NCBI GenBank assembly: GCA_013350335.1
Contig: CM023536.1
Coordinates: 46,880,314-46,944,313 of the forward strand
Length of the DNA: 64,000 nt
Reading direction: 5' to 3'
Source of the DNA: Chimonanthus salicifolius
Taxonomy: Eukaryota > Streptophyta > Magnoliopsida > Laurales > Calycanthaceae
The notes under the pieces were generated by a model that saw only the letters and a program-made list of their open reading frames with translations, had not been told where the DNA came from and ran no database searches. Made by a program: the position numbers and the translations under genes. The stretch's first letter is position 1. Each line of letters opens with the position of its first letter. Shown piece by piece: positions 42,371 through 54,174 of the stretch.

Positions 42371-43482
42371 GATACTCTACATTATCATTTCTAATTAAGG
42401 CAACCCCGACAATTTGATACATATAATCTATCTAAACAAAGAACAGTGATCTGTACATCATCCAAATTAATCAATATATTGTAAATAAAATTTTATATTT
42501 TAAAAATTCCATTTTACTCTTAACTTTTCTCCACATTTTATCAGGCCTATAAAATTGAGAGTAAAATAGAATTTTAAAAAAAATGTTTTATTTAGTGTAT
42601 GTTCACTTATTTTGATAATATATGAATCACTATCTCTAAATAATCTAATTGACATATGCTTGATAGTTGATAATTTCTTAAAGATTTAGATAATTAGCTT
42701 AAACTTTTATATCTAACAAATTTTTTATATTTTCTTAATAGTCGAGTGCATCCTAATATATTGGAACAGATCACGTATCCTTTACAAGTACAATATTTCT
42801 ATTTTAAAATGCTACAGAAAAATTCCGGCAGCTGTGGCATTTTAATATTTACTCAGGCTGACGGCCTGACCTTATCCTCCTGTTCCTTCGCTATCCTGTG
42901 AAGCCTTTTTCCACTCTGTGCTGTTATTGTTATTATTATTGTTATTATATCCTTCTTCTTTCTCTCCTCTTCATAAAAGGCATCTTCGCATTTAATTATT
43001 TTTATTTTATTCTATTCTAATTCAAATCCCCTTCTCTTTCCTGAGTTAGAGAGAGAGAGGCCATACAATGGTGGACAAACACCAACACCAAACCCTAGTG
43101 TTTTCCATTTTTTTTCCCCTTTTAAAGAGGGAAAACGAAAAGGCAGAAAATTGAGAGAATTTCATTTTCCTTGATTGATTTCCACAGGATCAAAGAGTCC
43201 TCTCGCCTATACTTGTAAGTTCCATTTATAAATCCAATCGCAACGCCATTTTTTCATCCCTTTTGTTTCCTTGAATTCTGTTTATCTCCATAACATCTCT
43301 GATTCTTGCAAATTCTCCTGTTTGGGCATTGGACGAAATTCCATGGATCTGTTCTTTCTCTGTTGCATTAGAGGCCGAAGGGTTTGATTTGGGCGGAGAA
43401 GTGAAGAAAGGATCTGGGGTTTTTGGGTCTCGGTCTTGGGGGGCTTTTTGGGTTTACGGATAGCAAGAGATAGTGAGAGAAG
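42371..43482 (+). promoter_or_regulatory. Promoter and 5' UTR region of the TPS gene
   Basis: AT-rich to about 42830, then pyrimidine-rich from 42900, as in plant core promoters. No perfect TATA box; TCATAAAAGG at about 42971 is the best candidate. CTTG|GTAAGTT-like sequence at 43211-43220 (GT at 43215) could be the donor of a 5' UTR intron, with an acceptor such as GGATAG near 43462; this is inferred, since related genes often have such an intron. Confidence 0.45.
43068..43154 (+). other. Possible upstream ORF in the TPS leader
   Basis: ATG at 43068 opens a 28-codon frame ending TGA at 43154, well before the main start. If transcription begins near 43000 it would lie in the 5' UTR and could reduce translation of the main frame. 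Its peptide matches nothing known to me. Confidence 0.35.
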
Positions 43483-46400
43483 ATGTTGTCGAGATCATAT
43501 ACCAATCTGTTGGATCTGGCGTCTGGGAATTTTCCGGTGATGGGCCGTGTGGGGAAGCCACGGCTTCCTCGCGTGATGACCGTCCCAGGGATTGTATCGG
43601 AGCTTGATGAGGATCAGGCCAACAGTGTCGCATCTGACGTCCCATCGTCGATTGCACAAGATCGAATGATCATTGTGGCCAATCAGCTCCCTGTGAAGGC
43701 CAAGAGGCGGCCCGATAACAAGGGGTGGAGTTTCAGTTGGGATGAGGATTCTCTGCTACTGCAGTTGAAAGACGGACTGCCGGAGGATATGGAGGTGATA
43801 TATGTCGGGTCCTTGAGAGTTGAAGTAGATGTTAATGAACAGGATGATGTCTCACAGACGCTTTTGGAGAGGTTTAAGTGTGTCCCAGCATTCTTGCCGC
43901 CTGAAATTCTGTCGAAATTCTACCATGGTTTCTGCAAGCACCAGCTGTGGCAACTGTTTCATTACATGCTGCCCTTCTCACCTGAACATGGGGGTCGGTT
44001 TGATCGGTCCTTGTGGGAGGCCTATGTTTCTGCAAACAAGATCTTCTCACAGAGGGTCATTGAGGTTATAAATCCCGATGATGATTTTGTCTGGATCCAT
44101 GATTACCACCTGATGGTTTTGCCGACCTTCTTAAGAAGACGCTTCAATCGGTTACGAATGGGATTCTTTCTGCACAGCCCATTTCCTTCATCTGAGATCT
44201 ATCGGACTCTTCCGGTTAGAGAAGAGATCCTCAAGGCACTTCTGAATTCAGATCTGATCGGTTTCCACACATTTGATTATGCCCGGCATTTCCTTTCTTG
44301 CTGCAGTCGGATGCTGGGTCTAGAGTATCAGTCAAAGAGGGGTTATATAGGATTGGAATACTATGGGCGGACAGTAGGGATCAAGATCATGCCGGTTGGT
44401 GTACACATGGGTCAGCTTCAATCGGTGCTCAGTCTTGCAGATACGGAGTGGAGAGTTGGGGAGCTTAAACAGAAATTTGAGGGCAAGACAGTTCTGCTCG
44501 GTGTTGATGATATGGATATCTTCAAAGGGATTAATTTGAAGATTCTGGCAATGGAACAGATGCTCAAACAGCATCCAAAATGGCAGGGGCGGGCTGTGTT
44601 GGTTCAGATTGCAAACCCAGCAAGGGGAAGAGGAAGAGATCTTGAGGCAATACAGGCCGAAATACAGGCTAGTTGCAAGCGGATAAATGATGAATTTGGC
44701 CAACCTGGTTATGAGCCAGTGCTGTTCATTGACTGTCCTGTTTCTATTAGTGAAAGGATTGCTTTCTACAACATTGCTGAATGTGTTGTCGTCACAGCTG
44801 TGAGGGATGGAATGAATCTTACACCATATGAGTATATAGTATGTAGACAGGGCATCACTGGTTCAGAATCTACTTCTGATTCCAGCGGACCCAAAAGAAG
44901 CATGCTGGTAGTGTCAGAGTTCATTGGTTGTTCTCCATCTCTTAGTGGGGCAATCAGGATCAATCCATGGAACATTGAAGCAACAGCTGAAGCAATGAAT
45001 GAAGCAATCTCAATGCCTGAACCAGAGAAACAGCTGCGACATGAGAAGCACTACAGATATGTTAGCACCCATGACGTGGCTTACTGGTCGCGGAGCTTCC
45101 TGCAGGACATGGAGAGAACCTGCAGAGACCATTTTAGGAAAAGATGCTGGGGAATAGGGTTGAGTTTTGGTTTCAAAGTTGTGGCACTCGATCCTAATTT
45201 CAGGAAGTTGTCCATAGATAATATCGTGTCTGCATATGAAAGGGCCAAAAACCGGGCCATTCTGTTGGATTATGATGGCACAATGATGCCCCAGACCTCC
45301 ATGAACAAGACCCCAGGGCAAGAAGTCATCTCAATCCTTAATACCCTTTGTGGCGATCCCAAGAATGTTGTTTTTATTGTCAGTGGAAGAGGTAGGGAAA
45401 GCTTAGGCAAGTGGTTCTCTCCATGTGAGAAGCTTGGAATTGCAGCTGAACATGGGTACTTCTTTAGGTATGTTTTGTGTGACACTGGATTTCTTTAATT
45501 ATTTAATTGATGTAGTGAAATTCTTCTAATGCTTCAACTTCTTCAGGTGGACGAGGGACGAGGAATGGGAAACCTGTGGCCAGAGTACAGATTTTGGGTG
45601 GATACAGATGGCTGATCCTGTGATGAAATTGTACACAGAAGCAACCGATGGTTCTTCCGTTGAGAAAAAAGAGAGTGCATTGGTTTGGCACCATCAGGAT
45701 GCTGACCCAGGTTTTGGTTCCAGCCAGGCAAAGGAAATGTTAGATCATCTAGAGAGTGTTTTATCAAATGAACCTGTAGCGGTGAAGAGTGGTCAGTTCA
45801 TTGTGGAAGTGAAGCCTCAGGTATGGCTTTATGATTCTTACATGCTTGGTATTTAGATAATGTTATCCTCTACATAAAGAAATGACCCAAATTGGAAATT
45901 AAAAGGAAAAGGAAAAAGAATCACACAAGAGCCTTCAGCTAGTCCAGGGACATGCTTACTAAATTGTGGTTTCTAGTTGAAAAATGTGGGTGCTTGCCCC
46001 ATTTATGATATGGAGCATTTTCAACCATGGTTTCATTATCTCCTGTAATGAAACATCATCATCTCTGTGGCTGTGAATCTTTAGTTTGTGGTACTGATCC
46101 AGATCTTAACATTGTGGCATAGCTTTAAGATTGTGACTCAATTGGATGTTTCTCAATGAGAATACATTAGAATGCGCTTTGATGGTGATGATGATGATAA
46201 GATTTCATTCGTTGACCATCAATTTTATAGTGGCATGGACTGTCATCCTTCTCTCCTTTTCCCATGTTATAAATCATGATGAGTACTGATCTGGGTTAGA
46301 AGTTGGAATCCATGGTTATCTTACCTAATTTGTTTTCTGATTGCTTCACTGCACCATATAATGTGGAGGGACAACCAACACGTTCTGGAAATCTTTTCTA

Positions 46401-46923
46401 ACCGACAACAACGTGGGATGCATCGAGTGCATGCCTTTGCTGCTGGTCAATCCAGATATCAGTTAGAAGTTGTTATGATACACGATTTAGTTTGTACACA
46501 TCATGAGGGTATTCCTACAAAATCAGAACATGTAATTAGCACCATATACAGTAGTTGGGTTCTATTGTTCTTGTCCATGTGGGGTGTTACAAATTGTTTC
46601 TGGTTGATTGTCTGTAGGGAGTCAGCAAGGGCAGAGTTGCAGAGAAGATCTTATCATCAATGACAGAGAATGGAAGACAGCCAGACTTTGTATTGTGTAT
46701 TGGTGATGATAGATCTGATGAGGACATGTTTGAAGGTATCAGTGCTATGGCCCGGAATAGACTCTCCAATTCGGCAGTGTTTGCTTCCACAGTGGGACAG
46801 AAGCCGAGTAAAGCAAAGTACTATCTGGATGACACTGCTGAGGTTGTAACAATGCTTAAAGCTCTTGCCGAGGCCTCCGATCAGCCACCTTCATCTCAGC
46901 TGGGAACTGAAAACTTCTCTTGA
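43483..46923 (+). CDS. TPS7: Class II trehalose-6-phosphate synthase, TPS7-like
   Basis: Three coding exons: 43483-45467, 45547-45820, 46618-46923 (introns 79 and 797 bases, GT-AG; the first splits an Arg codon, FR|W). Product 854 aa. The start MLSRSYTNLLDLASGNFPVM and PRVMTVPG are hallmarks of the TPS7 branch. Domains: GT20 synthase-like domain about 60-550 (HDYHLM, HSPFPSSEIYR, VGIKIMPVGVHMG), then a HAD phosphatase-like domain about 590-840 with D596-x-D598-G-T and GDDRSDED at 782-789. In the synthase domain the class I Arg of VDRLDY..KG is replaced: VDDMDIFKG at 341-349, as in class II proteins, which generally lack measurable synthase activity and act in sugar signalling through SnRK1 and 14-3-3 binding. 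Known for the family; here inferred. The gene is intact. Upstream lies a bZIP-motif island. Confidence 0.95.
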
Positions 46924-47560
46924 GACCTAGACAGTTTTATCTTCAGGCTACCATTTGATCCTTCCATCAAGCAAATTCATAAACAGACAACATAGAATGG
47001 TGAGAAGGCTGGAAACTGAGTGTGATCCTGAAGCACATTAAGTGTATATTTGAAATTCGAAGACAAACTATGACAACACTGGATTTGTGCTTCTTTTGAA
47101 GCACAGAATTCTCTGCATTGGTTCGCATGAATTTGCTGCATGATTGATTCAGGGACTGACCCAGGGACGTACAAGGATTTCAATTATTTTGTTTTGTGCA
47201 CCAAATTGGGCAAGCACGTCCTAAGCTGGTATCATAACAGGATTAGAGTTTCTTTGTTGAATGAAATAACTTAGGAAGATGGTGCTGTCTCAGCTTCTGT
47301 ACAGGCACAAGAGCACCTAGCGGCAGCATAAGCATATATCAGCTGGTTCATTTGATAGTCAGAAAATTGCTCATAATACAGTTGCTATCTTCTTCTTCTT
47401 CTTTTAATTATCATTATTCTGAAGTGAAATTCTATTGGTTTTCTCGTTCATTTGATTATTATATCCATATTTTTTTGTTTCACAACTGGAATGAAATTTT
47501 GCAGGAGACGTATGTTATGTGCAACCTGTAGTCTAGATGTGGCACCAAAATCAAGATATG
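46924..47560 (+). other. 3' UTR and flank of the TPS gene
   Basis: Directly follows the stop codon. AATGAAATAA at about 47260 is a plausible polyadenylation signal. No frame of interest. Confidence 0.45.
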
Positions 47561-50500
47561 AGGGTGATCATGGGGTAGGTTAGGGCTGCCCTGACTCTGC
47601 CTGAGCTGAACTGTTTCCAGCCAATTTGAGTGAAGTTAAAGGCCCAAGACCGGTGTTCATTAAGCCAAGTTAAAACTATATTTAAATCAGCCCCTAAATC
47701 AGTAATTTGCCACTAAATCAGCCACAAAGCACTGCCATAATGTCCTGATTTCAAACTCCAGCCCCTTCACCGATCCCCGGCGGTGTCTCTTCAAGCAAAT
47801 CGAAGTTCCAACTTTTCAAAACCCATGCCAACCTCTTCTTTTTGAGAGCAGTTTGGAAATCCTCAGCGTGACCTAAAATGGATGTCGTCTTTGGTTGGAA
47901 TGTCTTAAATGAGGACTTCTCCTAAAATGGATGTCGTCTTCAGCATTTCAAGTCATTTTTAAGCTATTTTTAAGGTTTTTCAGACCTTTTTTGGGTCAAA
48001 GTATAGATGTGATGTTTTAGATCTATACAAAAAAAATTCCTTCTTTAAATAGAATCCTTACTTTGGAGGAGACCTAAAACCCGGGAATCCCCGAAGCTGC
48101 TTTCTTTGTTTGTCAGTGAAGAAACCATAGATTATATTATTTGTCATTGCTCCTTTTTATTCTCATTCTCACTGTTTTCATGTCTGGGGGCAATTTCAGG
48201 GCTCTTTAGCTTCAGTTATTTCAAAAGAGGTGTCACAGCTCTTCAGTTTAATATTGAATGAAATTAAAAAGTAAAAGTTGAAGAGTTTTTTTTTTTCATC
48301 CAAAGGGTTGTGATTGAGAGTTCACACTAATTTGTTGTGAATTAATGACAGTAGGGATACAAGGAAAATAAGAGGATCTTTCAAGACATGGTGTCTTCAA
48401 GGACATCTATGTTAGGGTAGGGTGTACAGTTTCATATTTTTTTTTTTTTTAAGTGATTCAAATATATATATATATATATATATATGAAAAGAGAAAAGAA
48501 TACAAGCACTAGCAGTGCAAGAACAAAGAAAGAGAAGCAGAAAAAACAACCAAAGATAGTTGAACTTTGTGTTTTAATGGAATCATCTAAAGGGCTTTTT
48601 GTCTATTGTCTTGGTGGACTTTGTATTCTAATTGTGCATTTCATTAATAGAAAATTATTATATTGCCATAAATTACTAAAAAGAAAAATTACTGATGCCC
48701 TCCCCCTCCCCCTCCCCAAACCCATGTCACCATCATTTTGTTTAGTTTTGTTTTCCAACAGAAGCTTGGAGCATCATGCCCTTTCCTGGCAGCCTTTGTA
48801 ATGGAGGGCCAAGACAGCATAAACCTATTACACGAGAAAGGGAAATTGCTTTGCTTTTCTTCTACATGAAACACGTGAACAATCCCAGCTTACTCTGTTA
48901 AAGGAGTCAGTTCTAATACCCAAGTATGAGAAGTTATCCGTTGTGAATCGGTTCATAATGTCCAATTACATAGTGAAATTCGATAGGTTTTGCTCACTGT
49001 AATTAGAAGTTTGCATCAATTTTTGTGAACGAATTCACTGAAATAGTGTCCTTTTTATGCTTTGAGTGCAATGGCCGGCCAATATCTCATGTATCAAGCA
49101 TATGAACCCAAAAAGGTGCCAAAGAGTAAGGAGTGATATAAGGATATAGTTGGAGGTAGAGGGAACTTTAATTATTGTTATCATTATGAAAATAGAAGCA
49201 ACAGTCAGCCTTTCCAACTTCGAATAAGATTTGGGTTAAGTGCCTTAGCAACAATCTTTTACTGTGATTTGAACTCTTTTGCATTTTGGTGTGAGCCTCC
49301 CTTACTTTGTTGTTGTTGTGATTGTTTGGCTGGCTTGAAACAAACGGATTTGGTTTGAGCCCCATCAGAATTTTGAAATTTTTGAAAAATGTAGAATTGA
49401 GGGTTACACGTGAAAACTCTAGGAGGAGAAAAGGTTTCGATTCACATGATAAGATGATGTGAAAGATTGTTCGTGATGAAGGTATGAACTTTGAAGTGAA
49501 GCATGTAAATGTAGAATTTAAAATACTGACTCTAGATAGATGAGAATAGTTACAACGATGATGACGATAATAATTAAAATGATTCGCGACTTCAAGGACT
49601 CTTGGAATAGAATAGATTCAAGGATTCGAGCAAAGCCACAAACCCTACTGATTTTTCATAATTTTACCTTGAATCACCGGAAACAACAAACACTTGACTG
49701 AACTCTTAAAATGGAAAGCAGCTAAAATGTAGCTTTCTGAAGATTGTTTGGTTACAAACTTTTTTCTTGGGTTCTACATTAGCACAATGATTCCGAAGCC
49801 AAAAAAAAAAAGAAAGAAAAAACATCGACGACGACGATACTTAAGACATACCCCTTGCCATATAATCCACTCCTGTCACAGCGAGGAGATCTTCTGCAGT
49901 CACAGTCATTTCTCAGAGAACTGTATCTGTTGAATGCATAGTTTAAAAGTTTGGAAGAACTCAAGCAAGTTAGTCTGAGTTGACTCAACTCAGTAGGATT
50001 TCTAGTTGACCGAGTCAATTGAAAATTGGGCTGATAATCACTGCTTTATAGTTAACCCCAGCTTTCTAGTTTATCATGTTTATAATTCTGACTTGGGATC
50101 AAACCTCCTCCTTTTGAGTTTTGTTCTAACTTCTAAGGCATTGTTCCCAGGCCTGCTGTTAGGAGTTGGGCATATTTTCTGGCCCAATGCAAAAATGAAC
50201 AAATGTGTAGGCCCAGCAAGACTGAAAGTGGTAAGTACCCAAAGGACTACGATCATGATTTCAAGCAAACCAGGCCTCAGCATATGCTTACGCCCAGCCC
50301 AGTTGTAGTTTTCTCCACATTGGCACAAGTGGCAGATCCTAACCTGCTTTAGGAGCCTACTCACCGACTTGAAAGTTACAAAGAAAGAGAAATTGCATGA
50401 AGAGTTTAAAGAAGAAAAGAAAAAGCGAAATGTTTGGTATTTTTTCTCTAGCAAGAAAGGTTTTATATACTTTTATTTGAGGCTACATTATTATAAATCT

Positions 50501-51329
50501 AAATTGTTTAAAGGGAGCCCAAGAACTTAAATCAAGTTGCCGTTAGATATTCTTCTCAGCCTTAGATCAGGTGATGGAAAAAGTTTCTGCTGGTCTGTAG
50601 AGTGACCTGTTTTGGAAGAAGGGTGGGTTAAATAAGATTCAACCGGGTTGACCCTTAGTCAAACTCGTCCTATAAATATAATATTATAAATAATTTTAAA
50701 TTATTAACTAAGGTTATATTTCATAAAATATATTCTTTCTGTAACCAACACAATTGTAAATACCAAAAATTAATAATCCCAAAATTATATTCTTAAAATA
50801 ACCAATATTTTCATCTTCATTTAAAGGAACCAAGGGTTTTTAAGGGTTACGGGTTTACTAGATAAACCGTGTTGACTTGTGAGTTGCAAAGGGTTTTTAA
50901 TCAAGAAGCGTTTTTAAATGACATGAGACAGCTGAGTCACAGGTTGATCCACGGGTCGGGTTGGGTTTGATAACATTGAAAAAACTAAAAGTAAAAACAT
51001 ATAATAAAATATAAAGAAAATAATGACAAATTACAAATATATTTAAATTAATTATTTTCCATTTTACACATATCTACATAAATAAAAAATATAAATTATC
51101 ATTAAATAACTACTTATATCTGTGATCCCAATTCATAATAGTGTAATTATCAAATACTAATTTAAGAATATTTCAAGTTTACTCTAATAAGAATCAAATA
51201 CAAATGAATTAGATAAGAACTCTGAAAAACATTCTAGAAATAAACTTGAGTTCTCAACAGTTTTCCCATACACATAAAATTGGGCTCAAGTGTTAAGAAT
51301 AAAACTCGGTCTAAGCTTGGTTTTAGATA
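47561..51329. other. Gene-free intergenic DNA
   Basis: Nothing coding recognised. 48464-48484 is a (TA)n tract. 48290-48345 holds GATTGAGAGTTCACACTAAT, similar to one end of the MITE in gene A. 50545-50595 (TCTCAGCCTTAGATCAGGTG) nearly repeats 61305-61355 inside the foldback element, so it is probably a fragment of that family. 50640-50960 has further GGGTTGACC words. The many short frames show no family signature. Confidence 0.5.
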
Positions 51330-51632
51330 AAGTGCAACTTGGATCGGGCGGGTCAGTTTCCTTAAAACCCAACCCGATCTGAGTTGATATATATAGAACC
51401 CGACCCGAATTCTGACCCGACCTGCATTTTGAACCCATTTAGACTAATTTTAGTCGGGTCGGATCGGGTTAACTTAGAAAATCCTCAAACCGACCCTGAC
51501 CTGAATTTCATGTAGGTTTTTATCTTCTCAACCTGACCCGACCCGCTGATTCAAACTTCTCGACACGTCCCACATGATTCCTCGGGTCAGATCATGCGAG
51601 TCGGGCCAAAACCCAACTCAAGTTGCAATCCT
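51330..51632. mobile_element. GGGTCGGGT-rich TIR element, copy 4
   Basis: Left end AGTGCAACTTGGATCGGGCG and right end CAACTCAAGTTGCAATCCT; inside, ACCCGACCCG and GTCGGGTCGGATCGGGTT. About 300 bases, shorter than the other copies. No target duplication seen. Confidence 0.75.
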
Positions 51633-52239
51633 AGCTGTAGCAATTCTGATCAATTCAAACCTGAGCCCAGGCCCTTAAATTACAAATCGGGCCTAAGTCA
51701 AGTTGGCCTAAAACCTCGGTTGACCCACTTAAATTACGTCCCTATTTCCAATCTATAAATTAGAGGCTTGAGTTAGAGCTTTAATTTTGGTATATTGGAT
51801 AAGGTTTAGGGTCAATTCAAGTCTAGGACTAAATAATAATTAAAGGATTTGACTTCGGACCCTATTAATTAATCAATTTTTTATATTAGTTCGTGACAAA
51901 TAATTATAGAAAAATTAGATTAAAAAGTAAGTTTCTAAAAAATATATAATATATTTTATTTTTTATAAAATCTGAAATTTCCATCTAGCAGGAGAGAATC
52001 TTTTTTGCATGAGAGGTATCATGTGTAGTTGAATAGGATCTGAAAAGGTCAAGAAGAATACAGCAGCTCCTACTCATTTACTGCGATGAATTGACCCAAT
52101 CAAGGGACCCACATATGGACGTCCTACGTCATGCACACTGCAGTCACCTGACAAATTCATGCAGCCATGTGAAAAGGAAGAATCCAAAACCTGTTAACCC
52201 AATGGGATTCAAGAAAATGATCATTCTAAAAACAGGCGA
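51633..52239. other. Intergenic DNA
   Basis: No gene recognised. Confidence 0.35.
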
Positions 52240-52813
52240 GACTTCCGTTCATTCAGATTTTGTGTATGTAACTACTCGATTTTAAATTTTTTAGTAAAAT
52301 TATCGATTATATTCTCTCATTTTTATTCATTGGAACGAATGGAGAGTTCATTCAATATTCATTTAGATGAATCAAGTCATTCGAATGAATACCGAATTAT
52401 AAATTTAGTTTATTTGAATGAATAGTCATTTGAACGATTATTTATTATTTAAATAATAAAATCTCTTTTAAAATTTTAAAATTATTTTTTAAACACTGTG
52501 TATCTATAAAATTTCTCAAATTGAATATCGTGAATTAATTACGATAACTTGATAAAAATACTTTAACACTTCAAGATCTTTTGACACTCCAAAATGCTTA
52601 AAATACAGTGTAATTCATTCGAACGAATGTTCTGCCTATTCGTTCGAATGAACTAAATTTCACTTCGACATTCGTTCAGATGACTTCATTCATCCGAACG
52701 AATGCCGAATGAACTGTCAGTTCGTTCGGATGAGTAAAAATGCAAGGGGTATAATGGTAATTTCACCTAAAAATCTGAAATCGGATGTGTAGAAACAAAA
52801 AATCCAGGGTGTC
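52240..52813. mobile_element. TTCGTTCGAA-rich element, copy 2
   Basis: Right end CCAGGGTGTC (to 52813) is the complement of the GACACCC end at 21160 and 61023. Repeated words ATTCGAATGAAT, TTCGTTCGAATGAAC, CATCCGAACGAATG and ATTCGTTCAG fill 52330-52740. The left end (CTACTCGATTTTAAATTTTT) is degenerate. Confidence 0.65.
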
Positions 52814-53137
52814 AGTAAATCCAACCTAAAAATATCTTTTAAACCCACATATTCTAATGTATTGGACTCCACTCTTAGATTCGACTAGGCCCAAAGATGA
52901 CTATGAGCTCCTTTAGGCTGAACTGATGTCATTTCAAATATATCAACTTATATTTTAATCAATTCATGAAGCAAGATCTTGAATTCGATTCACGCTCAAC
53001 TTCTCTGAGCCACTTTTCATAGAGTTACTCTCCATCAACTAAATCGATGTGTCAATTAAGAAATTTACACATGTTCATGTAATCAGTCTCACCTCCAATA
53101 AAGAGTACGGATACCTATATTACAAAAGAAATGTAGT
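52814..53137. other. Intergenic DNA
   Basis: No gene recognised. 52960-53090 resembles part of a SINE family B body (TTGAATTCGATTCACGCTC, ACACATGTTCATGTAATC). Confidence 0.35.
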
Positions 53138-53318
53138 ATTTTTTTTTTAATTTGCGTGTGGAAAACTCAAACACAGTCCTACTAAAATCTCCACAGCTGA
53201 GCCCATTATTCCTATGACAAACCAAGGTTAGGCCATGGAGGCTCAAATCTACAACCTCCCGCTTTCTGAGACGGGAGGCAACCAATTGAAATACAACTAA
53301 AATATCATATACTAGTAG
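53138..53318 (-). mobile_element. SINE family A, minus copy
   Basis: Poly(T), TTTGCGTGTGGAAAACTC, GAGGCTCAAATCTACAACC (B box on minus), CCTCCCGCTTTCTGAGACGG and CAATTGAAATACAACT (A box on minus). Diverged. Confidence 0.78.
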
Positions 53319-54134
53319 GTCAGATGGAGAGACGGTCATGAGAGTCATTTAATTGTGAAAACAGTATCTATCGAATCATCCTAGCCCTTTATTTTTTAAG
53401 ATTGAAAATAAATCATTATATAAATATTCTTACATATCATGGTTAATCAAATGATGAAATTGTATCAAATTAATACTTTAAAAGCTAAAATCTAAGTATA
53501 AAAAAAAAAAAAAATAGCGATCCTCCCATATTACCCTTCCATTGGTATAAAAACATTTAAAATAAATCAGTGATCCGATGAGTGATCCAAATTATTATTT
53601 TGTATAAAAAAACAGTTTCCTTAGACAAATTTTAACGAGCCAGTTAAAGTGTATATCATACCATCCTGCAACGGTAACATAACAACACAAATAACGCTTG
53701 AGCATATAAAAAAAGAAGGGATATAGGAAAAATACAACTTCTTTTCGAAAGAGATATACACAAGTTGTCATTTCAATTTCTTTTTACACTAAGAAAAAGA
53801 AAAAAAACTCACATCTAAACTCTTACCCCATTCAGACAAAGCCAAAGACATTCTATGCCAAAGTTGTTCCCAACATCATCAAACTCTCAATTGCTTCCCC
53901 TTTTCCTAAATTCTACGACCATCATCATACACACACCAACAGATTAATTCCTCTCCGTATAATACCCAAGTACATGTTGCCCACCTCCGTCCCCACCTTC
54001 TCCGGCCGCGTCTCTATGTCAAATTCCCTTCAATGTCACATGTGGGGCCCGCCCCAGATGACGGTGAGTCAACAGCCAAACCAGGAAGAGGGGACTGAGT
54101 CCGTTGAAGCGAGTCAAGATATCTGTAGCGGGGT
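53319..54134 (-). other. Intergenic DNA and 3' UTR of the DUF641 gene
   Basis: About the last 400 bases (53720-54134) should be the 3' UTR of the minus-strand gene. 53560-53660 repeats words seen at 5105-5260 (AGTGATCCGATGAGTGATCC, AAAAAACAGTTTC), a diverged dispersed repeat. Confidence 0.45.
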
Positions 54135-54174
54135 TCATACTGGGGAAACGTAGACCCGACACTGCACGACCGTT

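Noticed and set aside
41930..42422. 131-aa and 83-aa minus-strand frames in the GC-rich island
   Set aside because: GC-rich DNA has few stop codons by chance; no start context, domain or splice structure supports a gene. Kept as a regulatory island instead.
44332..45485. Minus-strand frames of 69-123 codons
   Set aside because: Antisense shadows of TPS exon 1.
46361..46663. 100-aa plus-strand frame
   Set aside because: It lies almost entirely in the second intron of the TPS gene.
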